Under the pieces are notes generated by a model. It did no database searches and had not been told where the DNA came from. It was given only the letters and a program-made list of their open reading frames with translations. A DNA stretch of 64,000 nucleotides from Serilophus lunatus (taxonomy: Eukaryota; Chordata; Aves; Passeriformes; Eurylaimidae): assembly GCA_013399895.1 (NCBI GenBank), contig VXBA01001795.1, positions 372,001 through 436,000 on the forward strand, read 5' to 3'. Numbering within the stretch: position 1 is the first letter of the stretch; every line of letters begins with the position of its first letter. Shown here piece by piece: positions 52,001 through 56,255 of this stretch. A program made the position numbers and the translations under genes.

Positions 52001-53338
52001 ACAACTCTTTCAGTGAAGAAATTCTTCCTGATGTCCAACCTCAACTTCCCCTGATGCAGCTTGAGGCCATCTCCTCTTGTCCTATCACAAGGAGTAGTGA
52101 CCTATTTGTAGTAAAAATCGAACTTCAGCCCTTGTTACTCAGAGTGAATTCACCAGTAAATAGAATATGGGCTTCAAAGATGTGTTCACTCATTACCTTA
52201 AAGCACATCTGAGCTTCTCAGGTTCCAAACCTGAAATGTTATTTCAATTTCGCCTGTGGAGTTACGAATTTTTCAGAGATGTTTTAAATGTGTAATTTCC
52301 CTAAAACTTGTAGGTTGACAAAGAACATATCATCTTTTTAACACTACTTCTCATGAATTAAGACTATTACCTTTCCTTTATTATGCACATTATTTTCATG
52401 CAGACATAATAATTAATTGTAGTGGAAATAATGTGCTTATATTAAATTGCAGGTTTTCCTTTGCTTTCATTTAAGGTACTCTGTATTTTGTGCCTTGAAT
52501 TTCTGTACAATTTTTTCTCTTATTTTCCTTATTTTAGATGCCCCGTACGTAGACATGAGCTTTACCACGGACAGCGCTGTGCAAAATTTACTCCAGAACC
52601 CACACAACCCTTCATTTTTAAACTCCTCGTTCTTGGCTTACTAAGCCTTGTTTTTCTTTTCATCATTTTCATTATTAAGTTACGAAGAAAATGCAAAAGA
52701 AACTCTAATCTGCAGTAAGCTGCTCACAATCTTTTCTTCACATTTCAAAATATTCCTTTTGTTTCTTTTGCAATTTAAAATCTTACCTAAACAAAAATAT
52801 TCTGCATTGTAGAAGTCCTACTCCCAGCAGCTGCAATTCAGCAAATGCTGTAAGGATTAATCCTGCTTTTGAACACGATGAACACATATCTAGCTTTTGT
52901 CACACGGCTTGCAGTGTAAGTGCTTGTCTTGATTCCTCAGAGATCACTGATCAGGAAGCATTACACGAACTTGAAAACACAATTCAACCTGGAGGTAAAA
53001 TGCATGGAAATCCTTTTCTTATCCCTCAGCAAATAGCCCCACTTGAAATAGCAGGTCCATCTTCATATATTAACTCCAGAACTAAATCAGAGTTGAATCT
53101 ACTTGCTTGCTTGGCAATTTCGGAACTGAAAATACTAACAAATTCATTGCTTACCACATTTACTGCTCTGTAGGTTTAATCACAGGTCTATAGAACTGCT
53201 TTTTCTTACAGCTTTCTTGCACAGCTCTGGCAGTCCATCCTATCTGAGTGTTTTTTGCAACTTAGTGAAATAGTGGTTTGAGGTTTTTTGTTTTTTATTC
53301 TTGTAGGTCACCAGATGAGTTTACAAAGCCAAGACTGA
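1347..53338 (+). CDS. IMPG1: IMPG1 gene, coding span (18 exons): interphotoreceptor matrix proteoglycan 1
   Basis: IMPG1 is a heavily glycosylated photoreceptor matrix proteoglycan that helps organise the matrix around rods and cones. Eighteen exons with consistent phases give about 1036 residues. Residues 1-20 are the signal peptide. Residues about 45-165 are the conserved N-terminal region. SEA1 spans about 225-345, with a microexon at 286-292. Residues about 378-700 are an acidic Ser/Thr/Pro mucin-like stretch. SEA2 spans about 715-830, with a G786-S787 cleavage-type motif. EGF1 has cysteines 843-879 and EGF2 has cysteines 883-921. A hydrophobic helix lies at about 932-953, followed by an 83-residue tail. 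Human IMPG1 is about 800 residues and has neither helix nor tail; the mucin part is also longer here. The family call is certain. The ends of exons 6 and 13 and the terminal exon are the least certain points. MYO6 converges from the other strand, as in human. Confidence 0.95.
1414..12701 (+). other. IMPG1 intron 1 (11.3 kb)
   Basis: No exon or clear transposable element was recognised. It contains a T-run at about 8700-8716, a C-rich tract with the only multi-base gap at about 9995-10084, and a TA repeat at about 11000-11015. Many 60-100 codon ORFs occur on both strands, as expected for AT-rich non-coding DNA, and none has recognisable domains. Confidence 0.75.
9997..10084 (+). repeat. C-rich tract, 35-N gap, C/A homopolymers
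   Basis: Before the gap the + strand reads C6-A-C3-A-C5-A-C7, then A5. After the gap (10026-10060) it reads C7 then a long A-run. The complementary strand has four G-runs separated by single bases, a textbook G-quadruplex motif. The gap was probably caused by this low-complexity sequence, so its length may only be an estimate. Confidence 0.8.
12702..12935 (+). CDS. IMPG1: IMPG1 exon 2: N-terminal conserved region
   Basis: The exon encodes residues 23-100, phase 1 in and phase 1 out, between TTTTTCAG and G|GTAAGA. The first half is poorly conserved and charged. The second half is strongly conserved with human IMPG1: STIRRIFDMAKHRTKRS, then GVKVCPQESVKQ and AYYRLR. The basic KHRTKR stretch could contribute to glycosaminoglycan or hyaluronan binding, which is inference. 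Confidence 0.93.
12936..15596 (+). other. IMPG1 intron 2
   Basis: No exon was recognised. It includes a long A-run (about 14347-14394, with one N) preceded by AATAAA, and an AT dinucleotide run at about 14724-14745. The 132-codon ORF at 13415-13813 has no recognisable features. Confidence 0.7.
14347..14394 (+). repeat. Poly-A tract with one N
   Basis: About 48 bases of A with a single N at 14362. AATAAA occurs just upstream (about 14337-14342). The sequence before it, read on the - strand, contains a short stretch similar to the D-arm of a tRNA. Either a degraded retrocopy or simple homopolymer expansion would fit. Confidence 0.7.
15597..15763 (+). CDS. IMPG1: IMPG1 exon 3: conserved cysteine region
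   Basis: The exon encodes residues 101-156, phase 1 in and phase 0 out, between CTCAG and CGG|GTAAGG. It is among the best conserved parts of the protein: VCQEAVWEAFRIFLDRIPDT, then ETFCIFDIGKNFSNSQEH. Cysteines in VCQEAV, TACQRE and ETFCIF are shared with mammals. NFSNS supplies an N-glycosylation sequon. Confidence 0.95.
15979..16007 (+). CDS. IMPG1: IMPG1 exon 4 (29 nt)
   Basis: A very short exon, phase 0 in and phase 2 out, between TTCGCAG and AAG|GTAAGT. It encodes RVKHRAFQE plus two bases of the next arginine. Human IMPG1 has the similar RIKQRSFPDRK at this point. The basic residues have a B-X7-B type spacing, proposed elsewhere as hyaluronan binding. It is separated from exon 3 by only 215 bases. 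Confidence 0.88.
16008..18594 (+). other. IMPG1 intron 4
   Basis: No repeat family or exon was recognised. The ORFs at 16908-17222 (-) and 17121-17380 (+) look like chance. Confidence 0.65.
18595..18662 (+). CDS. IMPG1: IMPG1 exon 5
   Basis: The exon encodes residues 166-188, phase 2 in and phase 1 out, between TGATAG and ACAG|GTAAAA. It reads KDEISTEK then a lysine-rich, acidic linker. KDEIS-EK is identical in human at the same place, which supports both the reading frame and the small preceding exon. Confidence 0.88.
18663..19691 (+). other. IMPG1 intron 5
   Basis: About 1 kb with no repeat or extra exon recognised. Confidence 0.65.
19692..19777 (+). CDS. IMPG1: IMPG1 exon 6: linker before SEA1
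   Basis: The exon encodes residues 189-217, phase 1 in and phase 0 out. It includes NGTLLNEIVNDTKTP, matching human LLNEI and NDTK-P, with two potential N-glycosylation sites (NGT, NDT). The acceptor CTCTCCAG is strong. The donor is uncertain: AAG|GTCAGG is used here, but CCT|GTGAAG two codons earlier (exon end 19771) would also keep the frame. Confidence 0.85.
19778..21783 (+). other. IMPG1 intron 6
   Basis: It contains a comparatively GC-rich patch (about 20090-20400) and a CR1 tail (about 20795-20928). No exon was recognised. Confidence 0.7.
20795..20928 (+). mobile_element. CR1 LINE 3' tail fragment
   Basis: The sequence around GGTTGGACTTGATGATCTCT, followed by TTTTCCAACCTTGTTAATTC and ending in repeated ATTCTGTG units, is the hallmark 3' end of avian CR1 retrotransposons. 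The 5' boundary is approximate. Confidence 0.8.
21784..21930 (+). CDS. IMPG1: IMPG1 exon 7: first half of SEA domain 1
   Basis: The exon encodes residues 218-266, phase 0 in and out, between TTTTCCAG and CAG|GTAAGG. VEFSVTLTDQEYTAELSD followed by SPEYQQLAAKFQLQ matches the start of the IMPG1 SEA1 fold (beta strand then the first helices). The exon length is a multiple of three. Confidence 0.94.
21931..23181 (+). other. IMPG1 intron 7
   Basis: AT-rich, about 1.25 kb, with no repeat family recognised. Confidence 0.65.
23182..23240 (+). CDS. IMPG1: IMPG1 exon 8: SEA domain 1, middle
   Basis: The exon encodes residues 267-285, phase 0 in and phase 2 out, between TCTATAG and TTTAA|GTAAGT. MRKIFEKLPGFKDIRVLGF aligns closely with human MQKIFKKLPGFKKIHVLGF, the helix-strand core of the SEA fold. 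Confidence 0.94.
23241..24962 (+). other. IMPG1 intron 8
   Basis: No repeat family was recognised. It ends in a long pyrimidine tract (about 24907-24952) placed a few bases before the microexon acceptor. The 110-codon ORF at 24623-24955 stops before that acceptor and looks like chance. Confidence 0.65.
24963..24983 (+). CDS. IMPG1: IMPG1 exon 9: 21-nt microexon in SEA1
   Basis: Seven codons' worth of sequence, phase 2 in and out, preceded by a long C/T tract and GAAATGAAG and followed by GTAATA. Spliced, it reads K-QKKEKDG-SSS across exons 8 to 10. Human IMPG1 has PKKEKDGSSS at exactly this point, so the microexon restores a conserved insert that direct joining of exons 8 and 10 would lose. 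Found by matching phase and the expected peptide, since it is too short to see as an ORF. Confidence 0.85.
24984..26346 (+). other. IMPG1 intron 9
   Basis: AT-rich, about 1.36 kb, no repeat family recognised. Confidence 0.65.
26347..26600 (+). CDS. IMPG1: IMPG1 exon 10: end of SEA domain 1
   Basis: The exon encodes residues 293-377, phase 2 in and phase 1 out. It begins SSSTIARYVVNFERDGSE and ends LGTLQFTD, matching human SSST near the start and GTIQFTDE at the end. NKVESEKI and LTVTDLQQLVAIAL also align with human. The SEA1 turn lacks a canonical GSVVV cleavage motif. The donor GACG|GTTGGT is weak, but phase and the FTDE match at the next exon support it. Confidence 0.9.
26601..27916 (+). 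other. IMPG1 intron 10
   Basis: About 1.3 kb of AT-rich sequence with no repeat or extra exon recognised. Confidence 0.65.
27917..27993 (+). CDS. IMPG1: IMPG1 exon 11: start of mucin-like linker
   Basis: The exon encodes residues 378-403, phase 1 in and phase 0 out, between TTTTTTTCAG and TTG|GTAGGT. It reads ESIAPPSDFDNDIQGMVTIP and continues acidic. The opening E completes the conserved FTDE. Splice sites and phase are good although the linker is poorly conserved. Confidence 0.82.
27994..28754 (+). other. IMPG1 intron 11
   Basis: A 761-base intron nearly half occupied by a CR1 fragment (about 28325-28653). Confidence 0.75.
28325..28653 (+). mobile_element. CR1 LINE 3' fragment
   Basis: The order of motifs is that of avian CR1 3' ends: GCCTTCAAGTGTGTGAAAGG, then GGCCTACAAGGAAGCTG, a GTGAGGGTGGCGAGGCAGTG block, CCAGGCTGGATG, and AAATGATCTTTAGGGTCC. 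It is diverged, so insertion is old. It lies in sense with IMPG1. Confidence 0.88.
28755..29265 (+). CDS. IMPG1: IMPG1 exon 12: mucin-like region, part 1
   Basis: A 511-nt exon encoding residues 404-573, phase 0 in and phase 1 out, between TTTTTCAG and CAAG|GTAAGA. The product is rich in Ser, Thr, Pro, Asp and Glu with no cysteine, as expected for an O-glycosylated and possibly chondroitin-sulphate-bearing mucin domain. It ends in an acidic cluster (EDGDEDSEAEEKKE). The region from FTDE to SEA2 is about twice the human length. Confidence 0.9.
40055..40104 (+). repeat. GT microsatellite
   Basis: About 33 bases of uninterrupted GT repeats followed by GAGTGA and more GT repeats. Likely length-variable between individuals. 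Confidence 0.95.
40214..40363 (+). mobile_element. tRNA-Ile-derived SINE with CR1-like tail
   Basis: The head contains TTAGTTCAGTTGGTTAGAGC (A box region) and GGTTGTGGGTTTGATTCCC (B box region) in the right order and spacing for a tRNA. The whole head aligns best with tRNA-Ile(AAT). The tail GACTCGATGATCCTTGTGGG followed by CCCTTCCAA and TGTGATTCTGCG is CR1-like. This tRNA-Ile/CR1 composite matches the SINE described in passerine birds (TguSINE1-type). It is not a functional tRNA gene, since its acceptor stem does not pair. Confidence 0.85.
43191..43530 (-). mobile_element. CR1 LINE fragment, antisense to IMPG1
   Basis: Starts at the reverse-complemented CR1 3' end (AATCATAGAATACTTTGAAT, then GGAAGGGACC and AGTTCAACCC). 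It runs into more internal CR1 sequence (GTATTGCAGGTGAGGTGTCAC, GAGGATCACCTCCCTTGACC). An internal deletion is likely around 43410-43440. Confidence 0.88.
43588..44062 (+). mobile_element. CR1 LINE 3' fragment, sense
   Basis: Follows the CR1 consensus from GTGGACCTGCTGGAGCAAGT through a CTGAGATAGCTGTGGTTGTT block, AGGAGGCCTACAAGAAAGC and GATTAGATATTAGGAAGAAA to the 3' end CCATTCCATGATTCTATGAA. It lies head to head with the antisense copy at 43191-43530, 57 bases away. Confidence 0.9.
44533..44560 (+). repeat. GT/TA microsatellite
   Basis: A short alternating purine-pyrimidine run, GT repeats passing into TA repeats. Confidence 0.9.
45617..45763 (+). other. Weak candidate IMPG1 exon
   Basis: An open stretch of exactly 49 codons that would fit between exons 12 and 13 in phase 1/1. 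The acceptor would be TCATAGAG and the donor AAGT|GTAACT. The peptide begins GEQNDSGIQVIQADNSK and carries several cysteines, which is unusual for a mucin linker. I know of no mammalian counterpart, and the donor is poor. More likely chance. Confidence 0.15.
46002..46570 (+). CDS. IMPG1: IMPG1 exon 13: mucin-like region, part 2, and start of SEA2
   Basis: The exon encodes residues 574-763, phase 1 in and phase 0 out. The first 120 residues continue the Ser/Thr/Pro-rich linker. From LKYVTTSSMT on it is highly conserved: GKELVVFFSLRVTNMHFSDD and YKALEQQFMQL start SEA domain 2. NRSS is an N-glycosylation sequon. The acceptor is a tandem CAGCAG, so the exon may also begin at 45999, which adds one alanine. 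The donor CTG|GTGAGT is strong. Confidence 0.94.
46571..47335 (+). other. IMPG1 intron 13
   Basis: A 765-base intron. No repeat family or extra exon was recognised. It ends in a T-rich tract before TTTTGCAG. Confidence 0.7.
47336..47555 (+). CDS. IMPG1: IMPG1 exon 14: SEA domain 2 with cleavage-type motif
   Basis: The exon encodes residues 764-836, phase 0 in and phase 1 out, between TTTTGCAG and CAG|GTAAGA. LLPYLQSNLTGFKHLEILNF is followed by RNGSVIVNSKMKFA. G786-SVIV is the position where SEA domains of mucins and IMPG2 self-cleave (G|SVVV). HLNLEIDSYSLDIEP ends the domain as in human. C810 and C816 replace glycine and arginine of the human protein and could pair in the last helix. NLT, NGS and NIT are N-glycosylation sequons. 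Confidence 0.95.
47556..50206 (+). other. IMPG1 intron 14
   Basis: About 2.65 kb, AT-rich, with no recognised repeat family or exon. Confidence 0.65.
50207..50417 (+). CDS. IMPG1: IMPG1 exon 15: EGF1 and first part of EGF2
   Basis: The exon encodes residues 837-906, phase 1 in and phase 2 out, between CCTTTACAG and GCAG|GTAAAT. ADQADPCKF is identical or nearly so in human. EGF1 cysteines are 843, 848, 854, 865, 867 and 879, with the expected C-x-C pair (CLCKPGY). EGF2 begins at 883 and contributes C883, C890, C896 and C906. Its last two cysteines come from exon 16. Confidence 0.95.
50418..52537 (+). other. IMPG1 intron 15
   Basis: About 2.1 kb with one antisense CR1 fragment (about 51822-52105). 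Otherwise no recognised element. Confidence 0.7.
51822..52105 (-). mobile_element. CR1 LINE 3' fragment, antisense
   Basis: On the + strand it begins ATAGAATCATAGATTCATTA (the reverse-complemented CR1 3' end), then AGGTTGGAGAAGACCTCCAA, ATTCTTCCTGATGTCCAACC and CTTGAGGCCATCTCCTCTTG, all standard avian CR1 landmarks. Confidence 0.9.
52538..52714 (+). CDS. IMPG1: IMPG1 exon 16: end of EGF2 and transmembrane helix
   Basis: The exon encodes residues 907-965, phase 2 in and phase 2 out, between CTTATTTTAG and CA|GTAAGC. RCPVRRHELYHGQRC supplies C908 and C921, completing a six-cysteine EGF2 (C-x6-C-x5-C-x9-C-x-C-x12-C). After a short TPEPTQP stalk comes a hydrophobic run, KLLVLGLLSLVFLFIIFII, ended by KLRRKCKR, a stop-transfer signal with positive-inside charge. 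Mammalian IMPG1 diverges at exactly this junction and has no such helix, whereas the paralogue IMPG2 has EGF, helix and tail in the same order. If intron 16 is retained, the codon after CTGCAG is TAA. Confidence 0.85.
52715..52812 (+). other. IMPG1 intron 16 (98 bases)
   Basis: A very short intron. Its first bases overlap an in-frame TAA, so retention would end the protein right after the transmembrane segment. Confidence 0.75.
52813..52994 (+). CDS. IMPG1: IMPG1 exon 17: cytoplasmic tail
   Basis: The exon encodes residues 966-1026, phase 2 in and phase 1 out, between GCATTGTAG and GGAG|GTAAAA. It stays open across all 60 codons in the frame set by exon 16. SANAVRINPAFEHDEH resembles the juxtamembrane tail of IMPG2 (ENAVKYNPVYES), with the shared pattern NAV-[KR]-x-NP-x-[FY]-E. 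The rest is acidic with four cysteines. A strong internal donor-like GTAAGT lies at 52916-52921. The frame also stays open past the donor to TAG at 53171-53173. Confidence 0.75.
52995..53306 (+). other. IMPG1 intron 17
   Basis: About 310 bases, ending in a T-rich tract (TTTTTTATTCTTGTAG). The first 60 codons are open in the exon 17 frame, so retention would give a different C-terminus. Confidence 0.6.
53307..53338 (+). CDS. IMPG1: IMPG1 exon 18 (preferred terminal exon)
   Basis: A strong pyrimidine tract and acceptor lead, in the correct phase 1, to GHQMSLQSQD and a TGA stop at 53336-53338. It is the nearest acceptor that closes the frame. The residues themselves are not conserved enough to confirm it, and another exon at 54985 also fits. 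Confidence 0.5.
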
Positions 53339-53710
53339 CAAGTTAGTCTATGAAATTCTTCATTTCAAGCATCAGCCAGACAAAACCAAGGTTTGTGGAA
53401 CTTTAAAAAATTTGTTGTTTCCTGTTTTTAAACATTACCAGAAAGCCTCTTTGAAGTAACTCCATACAAAAAAAAAGTTCAGATATTTTTGAGGACTTCA
53501 TATGACAACAATTTCTTCTGAAGTGTTTTTATGCAACAAAGTTCTATTCTGTGTAACTATGTGCTAACGCAGCAGCCACTGGAACACATAAAAGAAGGAG
53601 TATCTAAAATGACAAATTACACAAATGCAAACCAAAGAAGAGGTTTAAAAATAACTTGAGCCTTGTTAAGCTACATAGTTTGAATAAATAGGAGTTCTAA
53701 TTTGAGCAAA
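53339..53710 (+). other. Probable IMPG1 3' UTR
   Basis: Non-coding sequence after the preferred stop. AATAAA at 53683-53688 could serve as polyadenylation signal. A second AATAAA lies at about 53779. The true end is unknown. Confidence 0.4.
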
Positions 53711-54984
53711 TATTGCTTGCATCTCAAATATTATTTCAAGTTTTGCAACTTGAAACTTCCTATGTCTTTGTGGGGGGAATAAAAAACAGACAGAAATGAG
53801 AAAAGCTGAGTCAAAGGCTTCTCTAAAGTTGCCAGACTGTTTCTTACTTCTGATGAATCTGAGCATGCCTTTTTGAAAAGTAGACAAAAAGCTTCTACTT
53901 TGCCATTTTCATTTTTCTGAATCACAGTCCAGTTAGGAAACACAAGGTTTTGCTACAGATATCAGTACCCATTGTTAATGTGGGGAATACCAGCACGGGA
54001 CTGCCCTGGCACTAGCTGGACACTGTGGGAGACAGCATACCAACTACATCAGTCTTTGGCTTGTTACATGTATACTGGTATGTAAACAAAGGAACAAGCA
54101 TTTATCTTCATTGTAATCAGGTCAAAGTCTCATTTAAGTTCTCAGGTCACAGTCTCAGCTGAAAATAAGGACTGGAATGCAGAATTAGAGATGGACAAAG
54201 CAATAGGGAGGAGCAGTAAGGAAAAGCTCAAGAATAAACTGGCTTCACTGTTTATAGAAAAAACATAGACCTTTTTTATCATATTTTTAAAATATTTTTA
54301 TGTGATTATGCACAGATGTTTGCAATTAGTATTTTACATCCATCTTAAAAAATGTGCCTGTGTGTAATTGAGATGAATAAATTTTCATATCAGCTACACC
54401 ACTTAAAATTACTACATATAAAAGCATTATGTATTTTATTAAAATAATAAAATAGCACATCTGTGAAAGAAAACCAAGCCTGTGTCATCTAGACTATTTG
54501 TTGAAATTACATAGATAATTCATCCCTGGGTCTTACTCACGAGAGGAGGTTTTGTTTTGGGTGGGTTTTTGCCCAATTAGTAAATAGTCAAAAAACTAAG
54601 AGCCTTTAACACTTCTGGGATGGGGCATCCATAGTTTATCTGGGCAACCCTTTCCTGTGCTCATCACCCTCACAGTACATAATTTCTTCTTTACATCTAA
54701 TCTAAACCTACTCTTTTTCAGTCTGAAGTCATTCCTCTCTCGTCACGTCACTACATGGTTTTGTAAAAAGTGTCTCTCCATCTTTCTTGTAGGCCCCCTC
54801 TAGGTACTGAAAGGCCACTAGGTCTCACCCAAGCACTGTCTTCTCCAGGCTCAATTCCCCTTACAATGACCTAGAGATTATCTCAACAGGTTTTAGTGTG
54901 ACCTTCCCTATTAGCATCAGATAAACAGTACATTTTCAAATTCAACAATGTTTTTCAAATGTTTTATGAGACTTTCTCTTTCAG
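53711..54984. other. Region 3' of IMPG1
   Basis: Either intergenic or, if exon 54985 is used, the last IMPG1 intron. It contains an antisense CR1 fragment at about 54610-54865 and no other recognised element. Confidence 0.6.
54610..54865 (-). mobile_element. CR1 LINE internal fragment, antisense
   Basis: On the + strand it shows CTGGGATGGGGCATCCATAG, GGGCAACCC, CTCACAGTACATAATTTCTT, CATTCCTCTCTCGTCACGTC and TTTCTTGTAGGCCCCCTC, in the order found in reverse-complemented avian CR1. The 3' tail is missing. Confidence 0.88.
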
Positions 54985-55121
54985 GTATTCAAAGAAGAAG
55001 GTCTGAATTATTTAAAGCTGGACTTCAAGATAATTATGCACAGCAAAAAAAAACAAAGTTCCTAAAGATATGTTTTGGTTGTAAAATCAGTACACACTTA
55101 AAAAAAAATTTGTTTTACTGA
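54985..55121 (+). CDS. IMPG1: Possible alternative terminal exon of IMPG1
   Basis: A good acceptor (ACTTTCTCTTTCAG) opens a phase-1 frame from exon 17 that reads GIQRRRSELFKAGLQDNYAQ and ends at TGA 55119-55121. The start resembles the C-terminus of mammalian IMPG1 (VISKRNSEL), with the pattern I-x-[KR]-R-x-SEL shared. The final part is lysine-rich and looks less like coding sequence. It could be an alternative or ancestral last exon, or chance. Confidence 0.3.
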
Positions 55122-56255
55122 AGGAAAGAAACATGACCATGTTGAGCTCCTATTTGACCGTATCTAAAATTTGCCTGGTAGAAAGTTGCCAGTGTTAAAA
55201 CAAATGCATTAAGCATCCAGTGCTCACATGTCTTAACTCTTTTATTTAAGAGCTGAGTGCTAGAAACAGATTTTGCTGAGACATAAGATTTTCCAGTATT
55301 TGTCAATTGAATGTCACCACATCTCTATACTGTTTTATTAACGTTCCTTAAACACACTGATGTAAGTGGCAAGCAGAAATAAGAGCCGTCATTGACCAAA
55401 GGACACGAAAAGCACTTGGGAACTTCTTCATTATCTCCCTACAACACACACTGAACATCACACAGATGTTGGAATGAATTTTTTAGGGGTTTCTATGAAC
55501 ATCGTTTCTACATATGTACATATACGCTTAACTGCTTAATTTCCAGTGACAGTGAGACTATCAGGTTAACCTAAGACTTCAAACTTTTTGCTGAGGAACA
55601 ATACCTGGAGTTTCATCTGCTCAGAATAAGAGATTTATGTTCACAAACACCGTCCTGGTAGCATGTGGATTAGAATCTCACATAAGTGTGTGCCCTTTAA
55701 ACTCAGTATGCACACCAATAATTTTGAGACATTACTTTAGTTTTTGTAGAGAAATCTAAGCAGACAACAGGTGGCCATAAAGTATTTTGTAGGCTTAATA
55801 ATTTGTGCACTACAAATCCATAGTCCTGATTAAAGTATGAACATTACTGTTACCTTGAGCATAACTATATTTATACCCTGAACCAGTGTTGTACAATATT
55901 CAGGCACGGCTTGGTGCACACCAGAAGTCGTACTTACAGCTCAAACTAAGCTTCTATAAGGTTCATGACTACACTGGATGACAGCTCCTCATTCAGATGT
56001 AAAACTTCCATGTATTAAGGAGAGCAGCTGGTTTCAGCAACAATTCTTACTTCATCCCGTGCAGTTACCACAGCAAAGACTGAACTTTAGTTTACCTTAT
56101 TATGTACACTCAAAAGAACTGTTTACAAATTCCAAACAACTAACTGCATGGATTTGCCTGCAAAACTACCGAAACCGGTGATAGTGTTAAAAAGAAGGCG
56201 ATGCACCAATGATACAAGGTTGTGTTTCTGCAGCTGAAATAGTATTTTTACTTAC
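55122..56255. other. Region between IMPG1 and MYO6 3' ends
   Basis: No exon or repeat recognised. Short ORFs appear to be chance. Confidence 0.55.
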
